NCBI GenBank assembly: GCA_009363875.1
Contig: CM018688.1
Coordinates: forward strand, 56,211,001 to 56,275,000
Length of the DNA: 64,000 nucleotides
DNA from: Mikania micrantha
Taxonomy: Eukaryota; Streptophyta; Magnoliopsida; Asterales; Asteraceae
Direction of reading: 5' to 3'
Part shown: one piece after another, positions 22,260 through 32,039 of the stretch
Numbering within the stretch: the first letter of the stretch is position 1
Layout of the letters: the number at the start of each line of letters is the position of its first letter
Made by a program: the position numbers and the translations under genes
The notes under the pieces: generated by a model
The model's input: only the letters and a program-made list of their open reading frames with translations
Told to the model about the DNA's origin: nothing
Databases searched by the model: none

Positions 22260-22580
22260 TTTAATCTACTCGAATTTCTAAATTTTTGAATTGACCATTT
22301 ACTATTTTAAATCACCCTCTCTTTGTTTTCATGGTTAACACTTTCAACCCCCGCAACTTTCTAAAACAATTCCTAAAATGTCACTTAACCCCCTCGAGTT
22401 TTAAAGCTTTGAATTCACCATTTTCATTCGCTACTCAATAGAAACTAATTTATTGCTTGCTTATCATTTATGTACGTATCCTAATAAATTCGGCTTGATC
22501 TACGTTGAATTCTACGTAAACTTAAAGGGTCAAATATAATACGTAAACCCCACGTAGCACACGGGGCTGTAACAATAAAT
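22260..22580 (+). repeat. Hairpin-ended repeat, copy 1
   Basis: Matches 23545-23890 in order: a TTTCTAAA start, CACTTTCAACCC, CCCTCGAGTTTTAAAG, then ACCATTTTCATTCG. It ends in the palindrome-like CCCACGTAGCACACGGGG. No CTRR end was seen, so it is not called a Helitron. Confidence 0.55.
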
Positions 22581-22641
22581 GTCAATCTCATATTTTCTCC
22601 TATAAATGCTCTTACTTTTTTTTATTTCATTGTATTTTAAA

Positions 22642-23516
22642 CAAGGTTTAAAAGAACGGAAACGAGCCTCAAGGCGGACCGAGGCGTAAGCCTCGAAACG
22701 TTATTAAAAAATAATTAAAATAATAGATACATCTCATAAAAATCACAATTTAATATAAAACAAACGTCATAAGTATCACAATTTAAGCAAAAATACTTCA
22801 ATAACCTAATTTAATAATGTTATGAGATTTAAATATTATAAAATTCTTTTTCTGCTGCGATCATTCCTAATGTTTTTATTAACCAAATTTAATTCCTCAT
22901 CATCATCTACATCAACCATATTAACTTCAACACTTTTTTCTTTTCCTAGATAATGAATTCTAACTTCTTCCTTATTTGACCCGCCAACTCCACTAATATC
23001 ATCTTCATCAAAACTTGCGTTGACTATACACTCATCATCTGACAAAACCTCCTCGCGAACTATCAAATCCTCATTATCTCTTAGTGTATATAATTTATAT
23101 TCAACTTATCGAATATAACATCCAAGAGAATGGAAGCTTTCGAAGTCTGGGAGAATGAAAGGGTGAAGTGTGTGTTCAAAGTCTAGGGGGATAATGGATG
23201 AAGTGTGCGTTTGAAATCTGGGAGAAAAGTTGTGTTCTAATTTAATTTGAGCTTGGGTGGCTAGTGTGTTTTCTATCAAATGGGTCAAAAGTCCAAAATA
23301 TGTCAAAATATATTACAGGGAAAAAATAAGGCTTGTTTAGTGAGGCTTAAGTATCAAAGCCTCACCTCACAGCCTCAGACCGTCTCACCGCCTCAGACAG
23401 ACCGAGGCGTAGGTTCCAGCTACCCTCCATGAGGCCAAGCCTCATAAGATTTTTTCCAGCGCCTCTGCCGAGGCGTAAGCCTCAAGGAGAGCCTAAGGAA
23501 GTTTTTTTAAACCATG
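22642..23516. mobile_element. 875-bp non-autonomous hAT-like transposon
   Basis: The ends CAAGGTTTAAAAGAAC and (reverse complement) CATGGTTTAAAAAAAC differ at two of 16 positions. They are flanked by an 8-bp duplication ATTTTAAA at 22634-22641 and 23517-23524, the length typical of hAT. Subterminal GAGGCGTAAGCCTC palindromes occur at both sides. Two minus-strand frames (22836-23066, acidic; 23106-23306) lie inside but show no transposase motif that I recognise; they may be remnants of captured or transposase sequence. Confidence 0.82.
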
Positions 23517-23544
23517 ATTTTAAATTTAAGTTTCAAAATCATCA

Positions 23545-23895
23545 TCCCTCAACTGTCAATCCTTAACTTTTTAAAAACTTTATAAATGGCTTTTTAACCT
23601 ACCCGAGTTTCTAAACTTTTAAAATTACCATTTACGTTTCTTAATCGCTTCCCCTCTATTTTCAAGGTTGACACTTTTAACCCTGGAATTTTTTAAAACA
23701 ATTCATAAAAAATTCGACTCCCTCGGGATTTTAAAGAATATAATTCACCCCTTTGATTCGTTTACTCAATAAAAATAATTTTGTCCCATGCTTATTAACC
23801 TTTTCTTTCTTTTTCATAGCGATACGCTCTAAAAAAGGATAACGAAGATGGTCAAATATTATTTGTAAACTCGTGTAGTACACGGGTTTGTAAAC
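23545..23895 (+). repeat. Hairpin-ended repeat, copy 2
   Basis: Diverged copy of 22260-22580, ending CTCGTGTAGTACACGGG. The hAT element lies between the two copies. Confidence 0.55.
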
Positions 23896-23918
23896 TATTA
23901 TATTATATTATATTATAT

Positions 23919-23963
<45 letters not shown>
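23896..23963. repeat. (TATTA)n then (TA)n microsatellite
   Basis: About five TATTA units followed by a pure TA run to 23963. Confidence 0.95.
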
Positions 23964-23965
<2 letters not shown>

Positions 23966-24600
23966 AGGCGGATACAATACAATAGAGAATTAACGTGTGA
24001 AGGATAGGAAGGATTCTAGGCCACTGATCTTAATCAATGGTTAAGATCTAGTGGCTCCACTTTGTTTAATTTTTCATGCAAAACATAAGTGTAAAAGGGG
24101 GATAACCATTCATCCTGACTTTTTGTTGCCTATGGTCCATATTTTTTTGTCTAAAGAACGTCTTTTTTTTCCAATTCTCTGACTTGTGAATAAATAAGTT
24201 GAAAAGGTCGAGCACATTCATCCTGTCAACACTAATTTCAAATCAACACTGATTTCACATTACACCTAAATAAACCAACACTAATTTCACATGTGAAGCT
24301 AGTAAAAACTAGTCAAATAAAGCCATAAAAGGGCTGAAGATACCTTAGGGAGAAGCAGGGCAGAGAAGCTGAACTTTTATTTTTGTCATTCTAAATGCCT
24401 AAATCGGCTGCAGAGGGAGCGGAGAACTGCCGAACTGGAGAAGTAGGGCGCTACAGGGAGAAGCAGGGAGGCAGGAGGTCGTCTCCGAGCGGAGAAGCAG
24501 GGAGGCGGAGGCGGGATGCCGGATGCGGGGAGTGGGGTTTTTTTTGGCTGGGAGACCTGCGTGAATGCGTGATATGATAACTTAAAACTCTAAGTCCATC
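23964..24600. other. Intergenic sequence with a GC-rich GGAGAAGCAGGG repeat tract
   Basis: The start GGAGGCGGATACAATACAAT after the TA run resembles an element terminus. Between 24340 and 24540 GGGAGAAGCAGGG recurs about four times in unusually GC-rich sequence. The plus-strand frame at 24395-24577 is a by-product of this tract. Confidence 0.5.
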
Positions 24601-24639
24601 CTTCTATTTTAAGAAACTTAAAAAAAATTTGGAAAAAAA

Positions 24640-24720
24640 AACACATACGAGACTCGAACCTGTGACTTATGGGATAAAATCTAGATTCCTTACCACTAGA
24701 CTACTTGTAAAATCATATAC
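24640..24720 (-). repeat. tRNA-derived SINE head
   Basis: On the minus strand an A box TAGTCTAGTGG (24703-24693) and a B box GGTTCGAGTC (24660-24651) match the pol III consensus exactly at tRNA-like spacing. No intact cloverleaf follows, and poly-T/A tracts continue to the left. It is a SINE or tRNA relic rather than a functional tRNA. Confidence 0.6.
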
Positions 24721-25114
24721 TCAAATTCACCTCGAAAATACTAATAGGATCACCCTATTGTTTAACCCTTTAGAATTTTTTTTGTGCTACTAACGGTTCG
24801 AACCACGAATCCACGGACATGTACCTAGATCCGCCCCTGCATAAAAACCACATTTGAGGAATGATATACGTGATAGTTTCTTTAACTTTAATGTTTTTTT
24901 CTGTGTTTGTTACTTCTGAATCTTCATCTTGTTCAAATCCCAATTCTTCATCAACCAATTTACAACAAGTGCTCTGTTATTCTCTAATCAAAACTACAGA
25001 AGTCCAATCATCTTCCTAAAATACATTAAATTGGAAAAAAATTTTAAAACTCTCTTTATAACATTAGATCAAAACAGTAGGCCTTCTGCTTTAATTTGAA
25101 TTCACCATAAAACT
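24721..25114. other. Unassigned intergenic sequence
   Basis: No feature recognised. The minus-strand frame at 24770-24958 has no family resemblance. Confidence 0.45.
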
Positions 25115-25345
25115 TATAGTAAAACAAACAAACAAACAAACAAACTTACCCAGTATATTCCCACTTTTCAGTAGGGTCTGGGATGGGGGGGAAGGATGGA
25201 CACAAACCTTATCTCTAACATTTTTAACGTTATATTCACAAAACAAGTAAAATAACGTTAAAATTAGTGCAATTTTACTTTGGCCTCTTGAGGGCCAACA
25301 CATATATATATCATATATGTGCACCGCAAATGGGGCGTAAAACTT
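25115..25345 (-). mobile_element. Composite repeat with Au-like SINE (minus strand), upstream of K3
   Basis: Minus strand: GCCCCATTTGCGGTGC at 25345-25330, the GGCCAAAGTAAAATTGCA segment, ATAACGTTAAAA, then SINE sequence CCCAGACCCTACTGAAAAG and ATATACTGGGTAAG. It ends in a (TTTG)n tail (25142-25123). Same two-part structure as 16718-17005 but inverted. Confidence 0.7.
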
Positions 25346-25824
25346 ATAGTAAAGTACATAATGTAAAGTAAAATCAAAAGTGAGTGTTGCTGACCTTCTT
25401 GCTAACAACAGCAGATCCAACTATTAAAAAAGAAAATAAAACCCAACCTGGCATACCATTAACATTTTAACTTTAGGCTCCCATTTGTAGAGTAAGCAGC
25501 AAATGAAAAATTGTTTTCAACCATTTTACAATGAGAAAAAATAGCATAAGTAATTTTTTTTTATATCCCTATAACCTTTTCCTCAAGTTTTAGTATGCTA
25601 AACACCTCACATTACCTTGAGTTTACAAAGTATAACCTAAAGCTTAGAGTGGAAGTGTCTATAACTCGTAATGAGTTATTTTTTCTAATAATGAATTATA
25701 TTCTATTTTATAGCTTTGTTTGAAAGCCCTTTGGCCTCTTGTATGTTTCTATTTCGTTTTCATTTTTTTGTAGCAAGTATAAGCTGAGACTCTCTTTTCC
25801 CCTTGTCACATATTTAATTTTCAG

Positions 25825-26775
25825 GGAAACATGAAGATTCGTCTAGCTGATATTAAACTAGCAACCGGAAACTTTTTACAGATGTACAAAATTCAATCTC
25901 ACGAAGATTATTTGTTCAGAGGAGCACTCTATCCTTTCAACGAACAAGGCGAGAGACACATCAATGTAGCTATAAAACGGTACCCTTCTGGACATGTTGC
26001 GTACCGAAAAAAAGAATTTTTGAATGAAATTGAAATGCTTACTAGTGTTAAGCACCGCAACATAGTCACTCTGCTTGGATTTTGTGTTGAAGAATCTGAG
26101 ATGATTCTTGTCATTGAAAAACTTGCTAATCATCACCTTGGTTATCATTTGGGAGATGCATACTATCCAAGGCGTCGTGAATTGACATGGGAAAAACGTT
26201 TGAAAATCTGCATTGATGTTGCACACGCGTTGAATTATCTTCACTCTGAGATGGAAGACAAAAGGATAATAATAAACCGTGATATATGTTGCTACAACAT
26301 TGGGTTGGACGAGAACTGGGGGGCAAAGATTGTTGACTTTTGGTGGTCCTTATTCCTGCCTTCAAATCAAGAAGACCAACCCAACAGACTTATTGGCAGG
26401 CCGCATTACCAAGATCCGGATTATTTGAAGACTGGTAAGTTAAAAACAGAATCCGATGTTTATGGTTTTGGAGTAGTTTTGTTTGAAATTCTATGTGGGA
26501 GGTATGCCAATGACCCAATTTACACAAGGGGGAGTGACAAAGGACTCGCTACCGTGGCAAGACGAAGCTTCCTCATGGGAACTCTAGACGAGATGATAGA
26601 TCCTATAATAAAGGAAGAAGCTAGTGAATCAAAATTTATTTTAAATAGAGGACCCAACAAGGATTCTTTGAAAACATTTATTGAAATTGCAAATCAGTGT
26701 GTGGCGGAAACTCAAGACCAACGTCCAACAATGAATGTCGTCGTTAAAGAACTTGAGAAAGCATTGTTCTTTCAA
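25825..26775 (+). CDS. CrRLK1L-like pseudokinase exon (K3)
   Basis: Lies between AATTTTCAG|GGAAAC and TTTCAA|GTAAGT, 951 bp or 317 codons, phase 0, fully open. The intron end upstream (CTTGTCACATATTT) matches that before K2, so the exons are paralogues. The glycine loop is absent (KIQSHEDYLFRG). The beta-3 lysine is present (NVAIKRY). HRD has become NRD (IINRDICCYN), keeping the Asp and losing the His. DFG is DFW (AKIVDFWWS). The SDVYGFGVVLFEILCGRYA helix and the DQRPTMNVVVKELEKAL end are conserved. With Lys and both Asp residues kept it could still bind nucleotide, but missing the glycine loop argues against normal catalysis. An ATG two codons into the exon could act as a start if it is the first exon. 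Confidence 0.85.
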
Positions 26776-27289
26776 GTAAGTCATTGTTCTAACATCATAT
26801 TAAGTAACGAGTGTGTTGATTTACTGTAATTGTTAAACAAATATAAGATGCTTGATGACATTAGACTAAAACTAATAAAGCTCAAACTATTTGGTTTACA
26901 TTGTTCAGAATCCTTCCCCCTTTCTAGTCTCTAGTTTTCAGCCTATCAAGTTAAGATTTTAGCTTAGTTGATTAGGTTTTTTTGACTGAATTTAGGACTT
27001 TGCTGAAATTTAAGTGTCAAAAAAGAATATGATTTAAGTTCAATCTAAAGCTTTTTGTATTACCATAGTTTTGATCAGTGTTTATAGTTTTTTTTTCTTT
27101 TACCACTTTCCATAACCATTTTGAACACCAATCAAGCTACCTCATCACTAACTTTTCACCAATTTGTAATCTTTCATTGCTAGTGTTAATTTTAGCCATT
27201 TACTAGTGTTCATCATTTGCAACCAATTTTTATTTTAACAAGTTATTGTTATCAATATTTGTAGTTTATTTGGTGTGCATGTTTGACAG
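26776..27289 (+). other. Intron between K3 and K4
   Basis: Begins GTAAGT and ends TTTGACAG. No element or RNA feature recognised inside. Confidence 0.75.
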
Positions 27290-28177
27290 AAAAACAAGGA
27301 CAACCCCAGAATTTCACTTGATGACATAAAAGTTGCCACACAAAACTTCCATAATGATAATTATGTTGGCGGGGGAGGATTTGGGAAAGTTTTCAAAGGA
27401 AACCTTCAAGACGGTAAAACAATTGTTGCAAAGCGATTAATTACGAAGTTGGGTCAAGGGGAACAACAATTCTTAACTGAGCTCGAAATTCTTTTGGAGT
27501 ATAAGCACGAGAATGTCATCGGTTTTGTGGGCTATTGTGATGAAGAAGATGAAAAAATCATCATTTATGAGTACGCGTCTAGAGGAAGTCTTGATAGGCA
27601 TTTGAACAATGCTTCTCTTACATGGGTGGAAAGACTTAATATATGCATTGATGTTGCAAGCGCGTTGCACTTCCTTCATGAAGGAGTTGGAAAACAGGCA
27701 AAGGTGATACATAGGGACATCAAAACTTCAAACATTTTACTAAACCATGATTGGAAAGCAAAACTTGCTGATTTTGGACTTTCCTTAATAAGCCCAATAA
27801 CCCTTGAATCAGACTATGTCATAGATTATGCATGTGGCACACCAGGATACTTGGACCCACTTTATGAAAAAAACAGATTCTTAACCATGGAATCTGATAT
27901 TTATTCATTCGGTGTGGTTTTATTTGAGTTATTGTGTGGGAGATCAACGTTTTCTATCTACAAAAAAGAGGGCCATCATCTACCAGACATTATTAAAAAC
28001 AAGTTTAAAGAAGGAAAGCTGGATGAGGTGGTGTTTGAGCAAATAAAGGAACCTATCAAGCCAAAATCATTGGCTACATTTCAAAACATTGCCTACCAAT
28101 GCTTACATCATGAAAGAGAAAAACGTCCGACCATGAAAACAGTTTTAATGGAACTTAAGAAGGCAATGGAATTTCAG
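27290..28177 (+). CDS. CrRLK1L-like kinase exon with intact catalytic motifs (K4)
   Basis: Lies between GTTTGACAG|AAAAAC and TTTCAG|GTAAGT, 888 bp or 296 codons, phase 0. It is a serine/threonine kinase domain with every key motif: glycine loop GGGGFGKV, lysine in IVAKRL, catalytic loop VIHRDIKTSNILL, DFG in AKLADFGLS, activation-segment end CGTPGYLDP, and the SDIYSFGVVLFELLCGR helix. An Arg precedes the catalytic Asp, as in RD kinases of the FERONIA/CrRLK1L group (family knowledge). It follows K3 in the same phase, so a K3-K4 fusion protein is likely. No extracellular malectin-like domain or transmembrane segment is seen in the window. The exon after 28177 was not found. Confidence 0.9.
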
Positions 28178-28214
28178 GTAAGTAATTATCAAATGAGCTT
28201 TTAACTAAAAAAAA

Positions 28215-28450
28215 AACAAATTACCTTTAGTATATTCCCACTTTTCAGTAGGGTCTTGGGGGAAGGATGGATGGAGAGGCTGCTTCGAAGGATTCCTTGG
28301 CTCAAAGTTATCGTTTGAAGTTAACAATTCTGAAGCTTTTAACGCTATTTTCACAAAATAAGTAAAATAACATTAAAATTGTTGCAATTTTACTATTGCC
28401 TCTTGAGGGGCCACACATATATACATTATATTTGTGCATCGCAAATATGT
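28215..28450 (-). mobile_element. Composite repeat with Au-like SINE (minus strand), downstream of K4
   Basis: Minus strand: GATGCACAAATATAATGTA (from 28440), GCAATAGTAAAATTGCA, then ATAGCGTTAAAAGC, then SINE sequence TTCGAAGCAGCCTCTCC, AGACCCTACTGAAAAG, ATATACTAAGG. Third example of the pair also seen at 16718 and 25115. Confidence 0.68.
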
Positions 28451-28960
28451 GTTTAACTAATTTTTGTAAATACATTGAAAACCAGAATTTTAACTTGTGT
28501 TCATTGTAAAACATAATTATGGTGCCATTGAGTTTCTAGCCAGGTGGTTTGATTCTCACTGGTGTCAAGCCCCTTTACCCCTTTACCCCTTACCTAGAGA
28601 GGATTAGACACTCTAAAGGACACATCAGTTGAGCTAGTGCTTTTTTTTTTTTTTTCTTTTTTCTTTTTGTTTTTTTTTTTTTAAAAAAGACAATTATGTT
28701 AACTTTTAATACCATTAATCTCGAAATCGTCTAGAGACTATTATTGTAGCAAAAATAAAATGAAATTCAACAGTGTATTTTGTTCATGTTAACATCCAGC
28801 CTTACTCCTGCCTGCAGATCTGAACAACCGTGACCGTCCAGTAAGGAAGCCATAAGATAAATCGCGCATAAAATGTTGGCATGACTCCATGTCGTACTGC
28901 CGTAGCCAATGATTTTCACGTAATTTATTGACTATCAGAAGATATGAGAGCAAAGGTTGA
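28451..28960. other. Intergenic sequence after K4, with a long poly-T tract
   Basis: A mixed poly-T tract occupies 28641-28682. A tRNA-box-like pair on the minus strand near 28615-28535 (CTAGCTCAACTG, GAGAATCAAACC) may be a SINE relic. No exon of the kinase gene was recognised. Confidence 0.4.
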
Positions 28961-29151
28961 TGTGTTCTCTGGGTTTGAGTTGGATTGACTCCAATAACTT
29001 CATATGTTGTATTAATGAACCATCGAATATATTTTGTTCTGTATTACATCAAACCAATTACAAGATGATCCTATATATAGGATTGGATATTTCATATTAG
29101 TACCACAAGATAATAGTAGTTATTAAATACTATCTAAAGTATTGTCTAACA
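28961..29151 (-). repeat. Short Ty1/copia 3' LTR (191 bp)
   Basis: Minus strand begins TGTTAGACAATAC at 29151, carries CCTATATATAGGATC near 29085, and ends CCCAGAGAACACA at 28961. It sits directly downstream of the copia polymerase end. TG...CA ends and position support it; the partner LTR is not in the window. Confidence 0.6.
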
Positions 29152-29156
29152 TTGTC

Positions 29157-29485
29157 CTATAAGTTAAGGGCAAGGGCAGGAACGACCTGGATCTTGGACC
29201 TTAATAGTAGAAATTTGTGCAATGGTAAAGGCTTTGTAAAAACATATGTGATTTGATCATGTGTAGACATGAACCGAACAATCCATTTTCCTTGAACAAC
29301 TTTTTCACGAATAAAATGATAATCAACTTCAACATGTTTAATGGGAGCATGGAACACAAGATTAGAAGATAATTTCTTGCACCTAGATTATCAAACCAAA
29401 GTGTGGGTGCAACTTTGGAGAAAACACAAAGTTCATTTAAGAGAGCTTGTAGCCAAGTTAATTCTGCAATAGTATCGGTAAGCGC
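29157..29485 (-). pseudogene. Ty1/copia RNase H C-terminal fragment
   Basis: Two overlapping minus-strand frames show the end of a copia polyprotein. One has IAELTWLQALLNEL (about 29470-29430); after a frame change, the other has KHVEVDYHFIREKV and DQITYVFTKPLP (about 29335-29225). These match the conserved RNase H end of plant copia elements. The fragment is cut at 29485/29486 by an LTR end, so the rest of the element is missing. Confidence 0.85.
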
Positions 29486-30452
29486 TCTCACACCCCGACC
29501 GGTGATGGAATATCTCGGGGCCTGATATGTAAAAGATTGTTTAAAAGCTCATAATACTAATTTAAAGTTTCATAATTTAAATTACCAAAATTCAAAGTCA
29601 AACACAAACATTACAGCACAACTTCAAAGTCAAATACAAATTTAAGAATTAAAACATAAGTCTTTGATAAACTATCTAGGTCCATTCTTTCTTTATTTGT
29701 CACATGGTTCACTTAACCTGTCACACATGTAAAGTAAATGTCAATTAATTGAATAGTTAGTGAGTAGTCATATTTTTGATGGCATAAGTATAAAAGTATG
29801 CAAACTCAAATGGCTACAGGTATGAAAGTTATGCATGCATATAAACAAGTACGTATATAATGGTATACCAAATCCTTTTTAACACGTTATTAACACGCGA
29901 AGAGAGCGCGACTATCTTAGGAAGCCAAGTACTAGAATACGTTTACTATTACGATTACAAGTAGCATGTATGTTCAACAAAGCACATAAACAATCATGTA
30001 TACAAGGCAAGCTCATCACATGATAGCATTTCAACTAGATAGGAATTTCTTAGTTGCATAAGTTTCAAAAGATATAAGTTTTTAAGTATTTGAATAAAGA
30101 CATATGTGAAAGCCCCAAAATGATATAAACTAAAAAAGGGATATGAAAACTCACATGTGTTTCTAAGCAATTCCAAAAACACAACTTAAGCTAGTTACGC
30201 AATAACAACATTTGTCAACCTGTTTTGAATATGCATATAAAAATGTATCTATGAGTTTCTAAGTATTTTAGAATACTAAAGCATAAGGCAAGCTTAAACT
30301 TCTAAAGATTTGGGTTTGGTTTATTTGACTTATTTAGCATAAAACTTTTAAAGCCATTAAAAGTAAATATCATTAGTTTAACAATATGTTGTAAATAAAA
30401 TATTTTATAAGTTCAAATACTAGTTTTTGAATTAAACTTTTTATTAACATAA
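29486..30452 (-). repeat. Left part of a Ty3/gypsy 3' LTR, interrupted by the LINE
   Basis: Minus strand ends GGTCGGGGTGTGAGA at 29486, the same LTR-end class as the others here (one change from TGTGACA). The sequence continues across the LINE insertion at 47936 onward: the 19-bp TSD AAACTTTTTATTAACATAA occurs at 30434-30452 and 47917-47935. It probably belongs to the minus-strand gypsy pol at 48160-57420. The LTR start is not resolved. Confidence 0.55.
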
Positions 30453-30615
30453 CAAACAAACAAACAAACAAACAAACAAACATACCCAGTGATATCCCAC
30501 TTATAAGTAGGGTCTGAAGGAGAGAGATGAAAACAAACATTGCTCCTACCTCAAGAAAGGTAGAGAGGCTGCTTCAGAAAGAGACCCCCGGCTCATGAAA
30601 TTTCCTCTTTTATAT
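30453..30615 (-). repeat. LINE 3' tail, Au-SINE-like, with (TTTG)n
   Basis: Minus strand: GAGCCGGGGGTCTCTTTC, GAAGCAGCCTCTCTACC, CAGACCCTACTTATAAGTGG, ATCACTGGGTATG and (TTTG)n. It could be read as an independent SINE, but its position at the LINE end, immediately before the TSD, shows it is the LINE 3' terminus. Confidence 0.75.
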
Positions 30616-30831
30616 ATATATATATATTTATTTATTTTTATTTTTTTAACAACAAACACACTGGAGGAATATAAAGCACATGTAGACAAAGCATGGATAC
30701 ACATAGACACGTGTAGGCACATTTAGTAAAGCATTAAACCAACATAGTAGACTACAATAAACATAGGCACATGTAGAGAAAGCATGGGTAAGTAGTAAGC
30801 AATAAACCAACATAATAGACTAACAAAGTAC

Positions 30832-30836
30832 CTAGT
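30832..30836. repeat. Target-site duplication CTAGT, left copy
   Basis: Five bases directly before the 5' LTR; identical to 43905-43909. Confidence 0.92.
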
Positions 30837-31618
30837 TGTAACAGCAAGTACCAGATCGTCCGGCAAGTCCGTACGGTACGTGTACTTTCTACAGTAACTA
30901 TGTGTACTTATACGATTTTAAACAGTACTCGAGTTAACAAGATCTTAAATACAAGAAACCGTTGTACGTATTTTCGTATAAACTTGAATACATTAAGTAC
31001 AACGTACATTTGGAACATTTGTTACATTTATTAAGTGAAAACTTAATTACAGTTAACACAACAAGTCACGAGAAACAACGATGCTCAAACAATACTCAGA
31101 AACAAATCGGTTGCGATCTGATGTCCACAACTGACAGGAATCAGATGACCGACAAGTCAGTACAAGAACAATGTGAAAACAGGATGTTTAGTTGAGTCCG
31201 ACAGTGAGGAAACACAATCTAAACACAATTACAGTGTTATTTCAGAATAACGAACTGACAGTGTGTTTGCGTGAGTGACGATTCACACAAACATATCTGT
31301 GAGCTTAGAGTTCTGAAATAATGACTGAAAAGTAGAAAACAAAAGTCAGAAAGCAAAACCATCGTCGTATTCGTTCGGGTGACGATTCGAACGAATTACG
31401 CGCGAAGGTGACGCGATCTGACGAAACGAAAACGAAAACACGACACGAACGAAAGTAATTTAATAAAATAAAATAAATAACATTTTACAATTTTGAAACT
31501 CATCAAAATAATTAATTTAAACTCTTTTTATTAAAACCATTTAAATTACGCGTAATTTTCCGGAAACGTAACGAAAACGTGAACCGAGCAACGAAAACGA
31601 ACCCGAACACCCTCGGGG

Positions 31619-31626
31619 TATAAATA
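31619..31626 (+). promoter_or_regulatory. TATA box of the 5' LTR
   Basis: TATAAATA in CTCGGGGTATAAATACTC, followed about 30-60 bp later by a pyrimidine-rich leader (CTCATTTCTCTCATCTTC). This is the expected layout of an LTR promoter. The same site in the 3' LTR is 39923-39930. Confidence 0.7.
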
Positions 31627-32039
31627 CTCTTAAATGAGGGTTTTCCCTCATTTCTCTCATCTTCAACCTCTCTCCAAACCCACAATCCCGGTTTTGAAAA
31701 CCCTAGCCTTCACCACTCTTCTTTTCTTCATAACTTTCTCATTCCTTAACGAAAATCAGTGATTCTTGCGCCCACGCGAAGCCCTCGACGAGCTCTACAA
31801 GAAAGTACAACAGATCGGAGCTGTTACTCACTGGAATTCGAGGTATAAGCATGAGAAAACCACGAAAATTAGGGTTTTCTTCTTCTTTTTCAACCCTTAA
31901 CTCTCAAACCGTTTCTAGTCTCCACCATCGGGTCCTTTACTCTCGAAACTTAGTCTGAACATCCACCAAACACCTAAACCTTGGTCACCCACATCAGGCC
32001 CACGAGACCCTAACTGGTTATGGCTCGGGCGAATGAGCA

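Noticed and set aside
22545..22580. Helitron 3' end at the CCCACGTAGCACACGGGG hairpin
   Set aside because: No CTRR|T follows the hairpin here or in the second copy at 23880.
24640..24720. Functional tRNA gene on the minus strand
   Set aside because: Both boxes match, yet no complete cloverleaf can be drawn; more likely a SINE head.
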